Position numbers and translations under genes: made by a program
Assembly (NCBI RefSeq): GCF_000482705.1
Contig: NZ_AXWO01000025.1
Coordinates: 21,483 to 85,482 of the forward strand
DNA: 64,000 bases
DNA from: Glycomyces arizonensis DSM 44726
GTDB lineage: Bacteria; Actinomycetota; Actinomycetes; Mycobacteriales; Micromonosporaceae
Direction of reading: 5' to 3'
Notes under the pieces: model-generated
What the model was told of the DNA's origin: nothing
The model's database searches: none
What the model saw: the letters and a program-made list of their open reading frames with translations, nothing else
Shown: positions 25,667 to 34,172 of the stretch, piece after piece
How the letters are laid out: the number at the start of each line of letters is the position of its first letter
How positions within the stretch are numbered: the first letter of the stretch is position 1

Positions 25667-26821
25667 ATGTCTGTAGCACTCACGTTGACCGAGCCGCGCC
25701 CCCGCAAGGCGGCGCCGCGGCACCTCGCCGACCTCGACCTGGCCGGGTGCCGGTCGGTGCTGTCCGATATCGGGCAGCCTCCCTTCCGCGCCAAGCAGTT
25801 GCGCAACCAGTACTTCGGGCGCCACCTCAGTGACGCGACACTCATGACCGACCTGCCCGCCGCCGCGCGGGAGGCCATCGGCGAGGCCCTGCTGCCCCGC
25901 CTGCTCGAACCGGTCCGCCTCGACGACTGCGACGGCGGCAAGACCATCAAGGCCGTCTGGCGCCTCCACGACGGGGCGCTGGTCGAGAGCGTCATCATGG
26001 CCTACCCCGACCGGATCACCGCGTGCGTCTCCTCGCAGGCCGGCTGCGGCATGGCCTGCCCGTTCTGCGCCACCGGCCAGGGCGGCCTGACGCGCAATCT
26101 GACCACGGCCGAGATTGTCGACCAGGTCGTCAACTGCGCCCGCATCGCCGCCGAGCGCGGCCTGGGGCGCCTGTCGCACATCGTGTTCATGGGCATGGGC
26201 GAGCCGCTGGCGAACTGGGCCCGCCTCAAGGCCGCGCTGCGCCTGATCACCGATCCGGTGCCCGACGGCGTCGGGCTCTCGGCGCGGCACGTGACCGTCT
26301 CCACCGTGGGACTGGTCCCGGCGATCAGGAAGCTCGCCGACGAGGGCCTGCCGGTGACACTGGCGGTGTCGCTGCACGCCCCCGACGACGAGCTGCGCGA
26401 CGAGCTCGTCCCGATCAACACGCGCTGGAAGGTCGCCGAGGTCCTGGGGGCGGCCTGGGAGTACGCTTCTTTGACGAAGCGTCGCGTTTCCATCGAGTAC
26501 GCGATGATCCGGGATGTCAACGACCAGCCTTGGCGCGCAGACCTACTGGGCGAGCTACTGGCAGGTAAGTTGGTTCATGTGAACCTCATCCCACTCAACC
26601 CCACGCCGGGGAGCCGCTGGGACGCCAGTCCGAAGGCGGTAGAGGCGGAATTCGTGCGGCGGCTGCGCGCCGCGGGCGTGTCCACGACCGTCCGCGACAC
26701 GCGCGGCCAAGAGATCGACGGCGCCTGCGGGCAGCTGGCCGCTTCGGTTCGGGAGGCTGGTTCCCCCAGCGCCGCCGAATCGAAGCGGGACGGGCTGTCC
26801 GCGACCGGCGCTGCGAATTAG
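25667..26821 (+). CDS. rlmN: 23S rRNA (adenine2503-C2)/tRNA methyltransferase RlmN, radical SAM
   Basis: RlmN methylates A2503 of 23S rRNA and A37 of some tRNAs. The radical-SAM cluster motif is CGMACPFC (C-x3-C-x2-C). MGMGEP, a conserved SAM-site loop, and the late cysteine in GACGQLA (methyl-carrying) are present. The length is 384 aa. ATG at 25667 lies in a short leader without a strong Shine-Dalgarno. It is followed by a DivIVA-like gene 21 bp downstream. Confidence 0.96.
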   Translation: MSVALTLTEPRPRKAAPRHLADLDLAGCRSVLSDIGQPPFRAKQLRNQYFGRHLSDATLMTDLPAAAREAIGEALLPRLLEPVRLDDCDGGKTIKAVWRLHDGALVESVIMAYPDRITACVSSQAGCGMACPFCATGQGGLTRNLTTAEIVDQVVNCARIAAERGLGRLSHIVFMGMGEPLANWARLKAALRLITDPVPDGVGLSARHVTVSTVGLVPAIRKLADEGLPVTLAVSLHAPDDELRDELVPINTRWKVAEVLGAAWEYASLTKRRVSIEYAMIRDVNDQPWRADLLGELLAGKLVHVNLIPLNPTPGSRWDASPKAVEAEFVRRLRAAGVSTTVRDTRGQEIDGACGQLAASVREAGSPSAAESKRDGLSATGAAN

Positions 26822-26842
26822 GCGGAGAAGGGTGGCTTGGTA

Positions 26843-28681
26843 GTGGCGAGTCATGGGGATCGATTCCGGCGCCGTGCGTTGAGCAGGGGGTACAAGGTCG
26901 ACGAAGTGGACGCGTTCCTGGACCGCGTGGAGGCCACGCTCGCCGGTGAGCCCGTCGGCAGCCCTGTGACGGCCGACGAGGTCGACGACGTCGTCTTCCG
27001 CGTCCGTTTCGGCGGCTACGACGAGTGGCAGGTGGACGTCTACCTCGACCGGGTGGCGCGCCAGCTCGCCGAGCTCGAGGAGCGGGGCGTGCTCGGCACC
27101 GCTCCGGCTCCCGACTACGGCAAGCCCGACACCGCCGCCGTGCCCGCGCCGCCGGCCCAGCCCGGCCCCGGCCAACGTCGCAGCCCCGAGCCGGCCGCCC
27201 CGACGCAGGCCATCCCGGCCAGGGAGATGATGGCGGCCCGCGAGGCCGCCCCGCCGCCGCCGGTGCGCGAGCCCGCGGCCCGCAGCGCCAGAGCGGCCGC
27301 GCCGCCGCCCGACAACGAGGGCTTCGGCGATCTGCGCGGCGACGATGACGAGGGCTTCGGCTTCCTCGCCGGGCCGCCCGGCGACGACTACGACGACCCG
27401 TTCGCCAAGCCCAGGGGCGGCGCGCCCGACCCGGGCATGGCCCCGCAGGGCGATTTCGGGTCGCAGGGTGATTTCGGACCGCCCGGCGACTTCGGGCCTC
27501 CAGGCGACTTCGGGCCGCCCCGCGGCGCCGAACCGGCCGGTCCGCGCGGCGGCGACTACGGGCAGCCCCGGCGCGAGCCCGCCCCGCCGCACCCGCGCGC
27601 CGGATCGCCGATGCACGACGGGCCGCAGGCCGGCTCCTCGCCGCACGGCGCCACCGAGCAGCTGCCGCTGCAGTCCGACCCGCGCCGCGGCGGCTTCGGC
27701 CCCGACGTGCCCGCGGCGGGCGGCTTCGGGCCGCCGATGAACGACGACACCCAGGTGCAGCCCCCCATCGGCGGGGCGCCTCAGGGCCGCCGCGGGGTCT
27801 CCGATCCGCCGCCGGGATTCGGCGCCGCCTACGACGACGAGTTCTCCGACACCGGCCGCCGCTCGGCGATGCCTCCCGGACAGTCCTCGCAGCCGCCCAT
27901 GCCGCCGCAGCAGTCGGGCCCGCCGACGGGGCCCATCCCGCAGGCCGGAGGCCCGCGCCAGTCGAGGCCGCAGCAGGGCATGCCGCCCGCGCCGCCCCCC
28001 ACCGCCCCGATCCCGCAGCAGCAGAGCGACCCCTACGGTTCCCGGGGCCGCACCTACGGCGGCGGCTACCAGGCCGAACCCCCGGCGCAGCAGTACGACG
28101 GGTACGCCCCCGAGAGCCACGAGGACACCGGCTTCGGCCGCCGCGCCGCGCCGCCGAGCCCGCCGCCCCCCGCGGGCGGCTTCGGCCAGCAGGGCGGCCC
28201 CGCCCCCGCGGGCCAAGGCGACAATGGCGCGTTCGGCCCCCCCGCCGGGCACGGCGCACCGCCGCCGCCACCGCAGCAGCAGCCGCGCGGCGCGGTCTCG
28301 CCGCCGGACTTCGCGCGGCGCAACCCGTACGAGGGCCGCGGCGCGTTCGAGGCTCCCGGCCGCCACGGCCGCGAGGAGATGACCACCGAGATGCGGGCGT
28401 CGGACTCGCCGTTCACGCCCGACGACGTCCAGCGGCTCGAGCAGCTGCGCCGGGCCTTCCAGCCGCGGCGGTTCGGCTCGGGCTACGACCCGAGCCAGGT
28501 CGACCAGATGTTCGACGCGGTCTCCGCGGCGATGACGGGCCGCAACCCCGTGCCGCTGTCGGACCGCGAGCTCGACACCAGCCAGTTCTCGCTGGTGCAG
28601 GGCGGCTACTTCGAGGCCGAGGTGGACTCGGCGCTGCGCGAGGTCAGGGAGCTGTTCTCCAGGCGCGGCATGATGCACTGA
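26843..28681 (+). CDS. DivIVA-domain protein with long disordered centre
   Basis: The N-terminal 75 residues are DivIVA-like: RRRALSRGYKVDEVDAFLDRV, then FGGYDEWQVDVYLDRVARQL. The centre (about 90-510) is a Pro/Gly/Gln-rich disordered region with runs of DFGPPG repeats. The last 85 residues again resemble the same fold twice: FGSGYDPSQVDQMFDAV and LVQGGYFEAEVDSALREVREL. I infer a polar or septal scaffold that bridges partners, as DivIVA/Wag31-like proteins do at actinobacterial tips. GTG at 26843, with GAAGGG upstream, is preferred to TTG at 26837. A perfect terminator palindrome follows the stop. Confidence 0.85.
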   Translation: MASHGDRFRRRALSRGYKVDEVDAFLDRVEATLAGEPVGSPVTADEVDDVVFRVRFGGYDEWQVDVYLDRVARQLAELEERGVLGTAPAPDYGKPDTAAVPAPPAQPGPGQRRSPEPAAPTQAIPAREMMAAREAAPPPPVREPAARSARAAAPPPDNEGFGDLRGDDDEGFGFLAGPPGDDYDDPFAKPRGGAPDPGMAPQGDFGSQGDFGPPGDFGPPGDFGPPRGAEPAGPRGGDYGQPRREPAPPHPRAGSPMHDGPQAGSSPHGATEQLPLQSDPRRGGFGPDVPAAGGFGPPMNDDTQVQPPIGGAPQGRRGVSDPPPGFGAAYDDEFSDTGRRSAMPPGQSSQPPMPPQQSGPPTGPIPQAGGPRQSRPQQGMPPAPPPTAPIPQQQSDPYGSRGRTYGGGYQAEPPAQQYDGYAPESHEDTGFGRRAAPPSPPPPAGGFGQQGGPAPAGQGDNGAFGPPAGHGAPPPPPQQQPRGAVSPPDFARRNPYEGRGAFEAPGRHGREEMTTEMRASDSPFTPDDVQRLEQLRRAFQPRRFGSGYDPSQVDQMFDAVSAAMTGRNPVPLSDRELDTSQFSLVQGGYFEAEVDSALREVRELFSRRGMMH

Positions 28682-28687
28682 CATCAC

Positions 28688-28723
28688 ACGGGGGCGGGGC
28701 CGCGATCGCGGCCCCGCCCCCGT
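28688..28723. terminator. 36-bp perfect palindrome terminator
   Basis: A perfect palindrome centred at 28705/28706 (arms start ACGGGGGCGGGGCCGCGA) lies 7 bp past the DivIVA-like gene. It can act in both directions, for this gene and for the small membrane gene on the other strand. Confidence 0.75.
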
Positions 28724-28848
28724 CGTGCTCCGTCTTGAAGGCCCTGCTGGGGCCTGCTGCAACCACGAACGGCGCTGTCCGGCCCGTTCGGCCTGCCCGA
28801 GACCGCGCTCGCTTGGTGTGAAGCCGCGTTGCCGGGACTCCCGGCTGC

Positions 28849-29067
28849 CTAGCGCAGCCCGGTCTTGCGCATCCAGGCGTCGACGGCCACGATCGCGACC
28901 AGGGTCGCGGCGGTGAGGACGATGAAGACGTCCTCGACGCGGCCGAGGTGGTTGCCGAACAGGAACGTCAGCACGATGGCCGCACCGATCAGCAGGGCGG
29001 TGTACATGGCCTTGCGGCTGGTGGGCTTGCGCTGCTCGGGGGCGAGAATCTGCTCTTCGGCTGCCAT
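28849..29067 (-). CDS. small two-helix membrane protein, 72 aa
   Basis: ATG at 29067 has GGAGGAG upstream; longer starts are shadows. After a charged N-terminus (EEQILAPEQRKPTSRK) come two transmembrane segments (ALLIGAAIVLTFLFGNHLG and DVFIVLTAATLVAIVAVDAW) and a short basic tail. Size, topology and location beside rlmN/cdsA genes resemble the actinobacterial DUF2631 group, but I cannot confirm that from sequence alone. Function unknown. Confidence 0.75.
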   Translation of the reverse strand: MAAEEQILAPEQRKPTSRKAMYTALLIGAAIVLTFLFGNHLGRVEDVFIVLTAATLVAIVAVDAWMRKTGLR

Positions 29068-29194
29068 GTGGTCTCCTCCAACCAATGCGGTGATCGGTGA
29101 CAGTCTCGCACGCCACAAGGACCGGCGTCGCGGCCCCGGCACGTGTGTGAGCTGTAAAGTTGAGGCACTGTCGACCGACTCCGGAAGGGTACCC

Positions 29195-30754
29195 GTGCGC
29201 ATCACCGGTACTGGCCACGCCAGCATGTTCATCGAGACGGCCGCAGGATCGATCCTGTGCGACCCGTGGGTCAACCCCGCGTACTTCGCCTCCTGGTTCC
29301 CCTTCCCGGACAACTCGCAGCTCGACTGGGACACCCTCGGCCAGGCCGACTACCTCTACGTCTCGCACCTGCACCGCGACCACTTCGACGAGGAGAACCT
29401 CGCCAAGCGCATCAGCAAGGACACCACGGTCCTGCTGCCGGAGTACCCCACCGCCGAGCTGGAGTCGGAGCTGCGGGCCCTCGGCTTCCACAAGTTCATC
29501 AAGACCGTCTCCGAGGAGATCGTCGAGCTGCCCGGCGGCGTCAAGGTCATGATCCAGGCGCTGACCAGCCCCACCGACGGCCCGATCGGGGACTCCTCGC
29601 TGTGGGTCGAGGACGCCGACGGCACCCGCCTGCTCAACCAGAACGACGCCCGCCCCACCGACATGAGCGTCTTCCTCAAGCACGGCAAGATCCACGCCCA
29701 CCTGCTCCAGTTCTCCGGCGCGATCTGGTTCCCGATGGTCTACGAGCTGCCCGACAACGCCAAGCGGGCGTTCGGGAAGCAGAAGCGCGAGCGCGGCTTC
29801 GACCGCTCCCTGCGCTACATCGACGACGTCGCCGGGGACTGGGTCTTCCCGATCGCGGGCCCGCCGTGCTTCCTCGACGACGAGCTGTACCAGTTCAACG
29901 ACGTCTTCGGCGACGAGGGCAACATCTTCCCCGACCAGCTCGCCTACACCGACTGGCTCGAGCAGCAGGGGCACGACAAGAACATCGTCCTGCTGCCCGG
30001 CTCGGTGGCCGAGATCGGCACCGACGGCTCGGCGAACGTCACGCACCCGGTCGAGGACGTGCGCGAGTGGTTCGCGAACAAGAAGGCGCACCTCGACGCC
30101 TACCGGGAGCGCCAGCAAGGCCGCATCGCCGAGGAGAAGGCCTCGTGGTCGCACCCCGAGATCGACGTCCTGGAGACGCTGCGGGAGCGCATCGAACCGC
30201 TCATGAAGTCCGCCGAGCACATCGCCACCGGCATCGGCGGCCCGGTCCGGTTCGACCTGACGGCGCCGGACTCCGACGAGGTCGTCGAGTCGATCGTCTT
30301 CGACTTCCTGGAGCGCACGATCTACCCCGACGACGGGGGGAAGGTCCGCTACCGCTTCCGCACCGAGCGGCGCCTCATCGAGCACCTCCTGCACCTCCGC
30401 GAGGTCGACTGGGTCAACTCGCTGTTCCTGTCGTGCCGGTTCACCGCCGCGCGCATCGGCCAGTACAACGAGTACGTCTACGCGTTCTTCAAGTGCCTCT
30501 CCGAGGAGCGCCTCCAGTACGCCGAGGGCTGGTACGCCGAGCAGCGCCCCGACGACGAGGACATCACGATGCAGGGCTGGACGATGCAGCGCCGCTGCCC
30601 GCACCTGAAGGCCGACCTGTCGGTGTTCGGGAAGATCGACGACGGCGTGCTCACCTGCCAGATGCACGGCTGGAAGTGGAACCTGAAGTCCGGCAAGTGC
30701 ATGACCAGCGTCGGGCACGACCTGCGCAGCGCACCGGCCGAGGACGCCGAGTAA
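29195..30754 (+). CDS. metallo-beta-lactamase-fold hydrolase fused to a Rieske [2Fe-2S] domain
   Basis: The N-terminal half is a UlaG-like MBL fold with HLHRDHFD (about residues 62-69) as the metal site and LLQFSGAIWFP further on. The C-terminus is a Rieske domain: CPHLKADLSVFGKI ... CQMHGWKWNL, giving the Cys-x-His and Cys-x2-His ligands. The combination recalls CMP-Neu5Ac hydroxylase, where the Rieske domain is N-terminal. The length is 519 aa. GTG at 29195 has GGAAGGG upstream. I infer a redox enzyme on an unknown, possibly sugar-nucleotide, substrate. No reductase lies nearby. A strong terminator follows. Confidence 0.88.
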   Translation: MRITGTGHASMFIETAAGSILCDPWVNPAYFASWFPFPDNSQLDWDTLGQADYLYVSHLHRDHFDEENLAKRISKDTTVLLPEYPTAELESELRALGFHKFIKTVSEEIVELPGGVKVMIQALTSPTDGPIGDSSLWVEDADGTRLLNQNDARPTDMSVFLKHGKIHAHLLQFSGAIWFPMVYELPDNAKRAFGKQKRERGFDRSLRYIDDVAGDWVFPIAGPPCFLDDELYQFNDVFGDEGNIFPDQLAYTDWLEQQGHDKNIVLLPGSVAEIGTDGSANVTHPVEDVREWFANKKAHLDAYRERQQGRIAEEKASWSHPEIDVLETLRERIEPLMKSAEHIATGIGGPVRFDLTAPDSDEVVESIVFDFLERTIYPDDGGKVRYRFRTERRLIEHLLHLREVDWVNSLFLSCRFTAARIGQYNEYVYAFFKCLSEERLQYAEGWYAEQRPDDEDITMQGWTMQRRCPHLKADLSVFGKIDDGVLTCQMHGWKWNLKSGKCMTSVGHDLRSAPAEDAE

Positions 30755-30760
30755 GACCGA

Positions 30761-30804
30761 ACGAGCGGGGCCGGGCGACACTCGGGTCGCCCGGCCCCGC
30801 TCGT
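30761..30804. terminator. strong 18-bp-stem terminator
   Basis: A perfect 18-bp stem (ACGAGCGGGGCCGGGCGA and its complement) with an 8-nt loop lies between the MBL-Rieske gene and the convergent tetR gene; CTTCCG follows. Confidence 0.8.
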
Positions 30805-30835
30805 CTTCCGCCGCCATAGGGGGCGCCCGCCGCCG

Positions 30836-31609
30836 TCAGGGCTCGATGCCGAAGTCCTTCATCATGGACTTGATCTGCGTCTTGTAGAACTCGTCGATGT
30901 TCCCCTGCACCGGCAGCGACCCGAAGGCCTCCATCGTGACCAGGCCGAAGACCCGGACCCAACCCGAAGTGAACGCGTAGACCCACGTCAGCGGCAGCTC
31001 GGCGCCGATGATGGCCCTGCCGCAGTTGTCCAGCAGCTCGCGCCTGAGCCCGTCGGACATCTCGGGCATCTCCACGGTGTCGAAGTCGAACCCCTCGCCC
31101 TCGGTCTGCCTGTAGAAGGCGGCCAGTTCCTGCCCGCACAGCTGGGAGTGCTCGAGGGACTTCCGCACCACCGGGTCGAGCTCCTCCAGCGGGACGTCGG
31201 CGACCTCGCCGCAGAGCGACAGCGCGTTCCGCTCCTCGCCTTCGGGCGCGCTCAGCATGAGCTCGAACTCGCGGCGGTGGCCGACGACCCAGGACCGGAA
31301 CGTCCAGATCCAGGCCTTCATGCGATCGAGGTGGTTCTCGGGCGCGAACTCGTTCATCGCGTCGAGGCTGGCCGCGATGAGCTCGTCGTAGAAGTCGCAG
31401 CACAGGGCCTCGAGCAGCGAGTCGAGGCCGTCGAAGTACCGGTAGAGGGCGGCCGGCGAGACGCCGACCTCGCGGGCGATGGCGCGCAGCGAGATGCCGC
31501 TGGGGCCGTGCTCCAGCAGCTGGCCGCGGGCGCTGGCCTTGATCTCGCCGATGGTCTCGGCGCGCATCCGCTCCCGCCGGGTCGGGCCACCCGAGGTGTT
31601 CGAACTCAC
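30836..31609 (-). CDS. TetR-family regulator of the divergent MMPL exporter
   Basis: The HTH runs LRAIAREVGVSPAALYRYFDGLDSL (residues about 45-70 in this start). The C-terminus matches the TetR group whose ligand domain is annotated as WHG/TetR_C_25-like, often next to transporters. GTG at 31609 has AGAGGAG upstream. The intergenic region to the divergent MMPL gene holds a clear inverted repeat with CCGTTAA half-sites, the likely operator. Probably a local repressor released by a lipid or drug substrate of the exporter. Confidence 0.88.
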   Translation of the reverse strand: MSSNTSGGPTRRERMRAETIGEIKASARGQLLEHGPSGISLRAIAREVGVSPAALYRYFDGLDSLLEALCCDFYDELIAASLDAMNEFAPENHLDRMKAWIWTFRSWVVGHRREFELMLSAPEGEERNALSLCGEVADVPLEELDPVVRKSLEHSQLCGQELAAFYRQTEGEGFDFDTVEMPEMSDGLRRELLDNCGRAIIGAELPLTWVYAFTSGWVRVFGLVTMEAFGSLPVQGNIDEFYKTQIKSMMKDFGIEP

Positions 31610-31632
31610 TGCACTCCTCTGCCACAAACTTG

Positions 31633-31681
31633 TTAACGGCGTTGACTCAACGATCGCCGTTAATTAGAGTAAACACCGTTA
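31633..31681. promoter_or_regulatory. TetR operator overlapping the MMPL promoter
   Basis: TTAACGGCG (31633-31641) and CGCCGTTAA (31655-31663) form a perfect inverted repeat with a 13-nt spacer; a third half-site CCGTTA lies at 31676. A promoter TTGACT (31642-31647), 17 nt, TAGAGT (31665-31670) reads toward the MMPL gene through it, so binding would block transcription. Confidence 0.7.
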
Positions 31682-31775
31682 GCTAAATTTTCACTGCTCA
31701 CAAGTCTACCGCTGCGAGGATCACCGACACCAGCGGTCGCGACCACCCTTCTATCGAAGTCCCGAGGAGAAGCAC

Positions 31776-33944
31776 ATGTATTCCCTGATAGGCCGCGCGA
31801 CGATCAAAGCGCGGTGGCTCATCGTCGCAGGCGTCGCCGCGGTCTTCGCCATCGGCTCGACGTGGGGCCTGGGCGTCTTCGACGAGTTCACCGACGGCGG
31901 GTTCGTCTCGCCGGACGCGGACTCGGCGACCGATGCGGCGGCCATCGAAGCGGCGTTCGGCTCCACCGGCGCCGACGTCGTGGTCCTCTACGAGTCCGAC
32001 GCGCTCACGGTCGACGACCCCGAGTTCCGCTCGGCCGTCTCCGGCGCCGTCGCCGACATCGCCGACCTCCCCGACGTCGAGACCGTCGCCTCCTACTACG
32101 ACACCGGCGCCGAGACCTTCGTCGCGAACGACCGGCACGCCACCTTCGCCGCGGTCTCCCTCGGCGCCACCTCCGAGGACGAGAAGGCCGCCGCCTACGA
32201 ATCGATCGAGGACGGCCTGCGCGAGGCCGGGGACACCGGCGGTCTCGACGTCTCCCTCGGCGGCGCCGCGGCGGTCGCCGCCGACATCAACACGCAGGTC
32301 CAAGAGGACCTCGCGCTCGCCGAGATGATCTCGATGCCGCTGCTGCTGGTCATCATGGTGGTCGTCTTCGGCGCGCTCGTCGCCGCCTCTCTGCCGCTGC
32401 TCATCGGCGGCATGGCGATCCTCGGCGGCTTCACCGTCACCCGCGTCATCGCCGAGTTCACCGACGTCTCGGTCTTCGCGGCCAACGTCATCACCATCAT
32501 CGGCCTGGGCATGTCCATCGACTACGCCCTGTTCGTGCTCAGGCGGTTCAGGGAGGAACTGGCCGCCGGACGCGACAAGCGCTCGGCGGTGCTCGGCACC
32601 GTGGCCACGGCCGGGCGCACCGTCATGGTCTCCGGGCTCATCATCGTCCTGTCGATGGGCGGCCTCCTGCTGGTCGACGTGCCCTTCCTGCACGGCATCG
32701 CCTACGGGGTCATGTCCGCCGTGGGCGTCGCCATGCTCTCGGCCCTGGTGGTCCTGCCCGCGATCCTGTACCTGCTCGGCCACCGGGTCGACAAGGGCCG
32801 CCTGATCCGCCGCCGCAACCGCGAGGCGAGGCCGGACACCGGCTTCTGGCACGCCCTGGCCTCGGGCGTCATGCGCCGCCCGGTGCTCGTCATCCTGCCG
32901 GTGGTCGCCTTCATGGCGCTGCTCGCGAGCCCCGCGCTGGACATCGGGTTCGGCGGCGTCGACGAGCGCGACATGCCCGAGGACGCCGAGTCGCGCGTGG
33001 TCACCGAGACGATCGCGGCCGACTTCCCCGGCGGCGGCGTCGAGACCTTCGACGTCATGGTCTCCGGCGGGGGAGAGGCGGCCCTGGCCGAGGTCATGCA
33101 GACTCTGGAGGGCCTCGACCACGTCGAGGGCGTCGTCCCGGTGAACGCCGACGATGACGCGACGCTCCTCCAGGTCCGCTACGACGTCGACCCCTTCAGC
33201 GCCGAGTCGCGCGAGCTGATCGAAGAGACCCGCGACATCGACGTGGCCGGGACCGAGCTGTTCGTCACCGGCGGCGCCTCGGACCTGGTGGACATGTTCG
33301 ACGCGATCGCCGACGGCCTGCCGGCGATGATCGGCTACATCGTGGCCGTCACCGTGATCATGCTGTTCCTGGCGTTCGGCTCGATCGTCCTGCCGATCAA
33401 GGCGGTCCTGATGAACTTCGTGTCGCTGGCCGCGGCGATCGGCGTCGTGGTGTGGGTCTTCCAGGAAGGACACCTGTCCGGAGCCCTGGGCTTCACCGCC
33501 TCGGGTTTCTTGAACCCGTCGAACCTGCTGCTCATGGTGGTGCTGCTGTTCGCCCTCTCGACCGACTACGAGGTCTTCCTGCTCTCGCGGATCCGCGAGG
33601 AGTGGGACAACGGGGCCGACAACCGCACCGCCGTCATGCGCGGCATGCAGAACACCGGCTCGATCATCACGGCCGCGGCACTCATCCTCATCGTCGTGGT
33701 GGGCGCCTTCGCCACCGGCGGCATCACCTTCATGAAGATGATCGGCGTCGGCATGGCCGTGGCGATCTTCCTGGACGCCACCGTGGTGCGGATGCTCCTG
33801 GTGCCGGCCACGATGCGGCTGCTGGGCCGCGCGAACTGGTGGGTGCCGGGCCCCCTGGCCCGCCTGTACTCCAAGTACGGCCTGAAGGAGACCGACGAGG
33901 CGCCGGCTCCGCCCGCGCAGCGGAAGGTCCCCGCCGAAGTCTGA
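31776..33944 (+). CDS. MMPL-family RND transporter
   Basis: MMPL proteins export lipids or drugs using the proton gradient. There are two RND halves of about six transmembrane segments each. The proton-relay Asp-Tyr pairs are GLGMSIDYALFVLRRFREEL (first half) and FALSTDYEVFLLSRIREEW (second half). An extracytoplasmic loop follows TM1, and the C-terminus is short. The length (722 aa) fits the smaller actinobacterial members. ATG at 31776 has CGAGGAGA upstream. It is controlled by the divergent TetR. Confidence 0.94.
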   Translation: MYSLIGRATIKARWLIVAGVAAVFAIGSTWGLGVFDEFTDGGFVSPDADSATDAAAIEAAFGSTGADVVVLYESDALTVDDPEFRSAVSGAVADIADLPDVETVASYYDTGAETFVANDRHATFAAVSLGATSEDEKAAAYESIEDGLREAGDTGGLDVSLGGAAAVAADINTQVQEDLALAEMISMPLLLVIMVVVFGALVAASLPLLIGGMAILGGFTVTRVIAEFTDVSVFAANVITIIGLGMSIDYALFVLRRFREELAAGRDKRSAVLGTVATAGRTVMVSGLIIVLSMGGLLLVDVPFLHGIAYGVMSAVGVAMLSALVVLPAILYLLGHRVDKGRLIRRRNREARPDTGFWHALASGVMRRPVLVILPVVAFMALLASPALDIGFGGVDERDMPEDAESRVVTETIAADFPGGGVETFDVMVSGGGEAALAEVMQTLEGLDHVEGVVPVNADDDATLLQVRYDVDPFSAESRELIEETRDIDVAGTELFVTGGASDLVDMFDAIADGLPAMIGYIVAVTVIMLFLAFGSIVLPIKAVLMNFVSLAAAIGVVVWVFQEGHLSGALGFTASGFLNPSNLLLMVVLLFALSTDYEVFLLSRIREEWDNGADNRTAVMRGMQNTGSIITAAALILIVVVGAFATGGITFMKMIGVGMAVAIFLDATVVRMLLVPATMRLLGRANWWVPGPLARLYSKYGLKETDEAPAPPAQRKVPAEV

Positions 33945-33961
33945 CCGACAGGGAAACCCGC

Positions 33962-33997
33962 GGCCCGTCCCGGCCTCGCAAGGCGCCGGGGCGGGCC
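33962..33997 (+). terminator. terminator after the MMPL gene
   Basis: A 13-bp stem (GGCCCGTCCCGGC with its near complement, one mismatch) lies 18 bp past the stop and is followed by ATTCC. Confidence 0.65.
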
Positions 33998-34097
33998 ATT
34001 CCGCTGCAATGAATGATTCGTCAGTTGATCAGAGTTGCAGATGACCGTTTTATTCGGCAAGCGATACCAAAGATATACAGGAATTTAAGTTGAGCCA

Positions 34098-34127
34098 TTG
34101 ACATTTAGGCAAGCGGTTGCATAGCCT
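34098..34127 (+). promoter_or_regulatory. promoter of the sugar ABC importer with internal LacI-type operator
   Basis: TTGACA (34098-34103), an 18-nt spacer and TAGCCT (34122-34127) form a good promoter. The operator GCAAGCGGTTGC (34109-34120) lies wholly in the spacer, so a bound repressor and RNA polymerase would exclude each other. A weaker copy (8 of 10 fixed bases) is at 34057-34068. Confidence 0.7.
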
Positions 34128-34172
34128 GGTGTGATTCGGACCCAACCCCCCGCCGAAAGGCCTCAAGACTCT

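Noticed and set aside
26555..30817. 1,420-codon minus-strand open frame
   Set aside because: It is antisense to the DivIVA-like and MBL-Rieske genes and is low-complexity Arg/Ala/Gly, a GC artefact.
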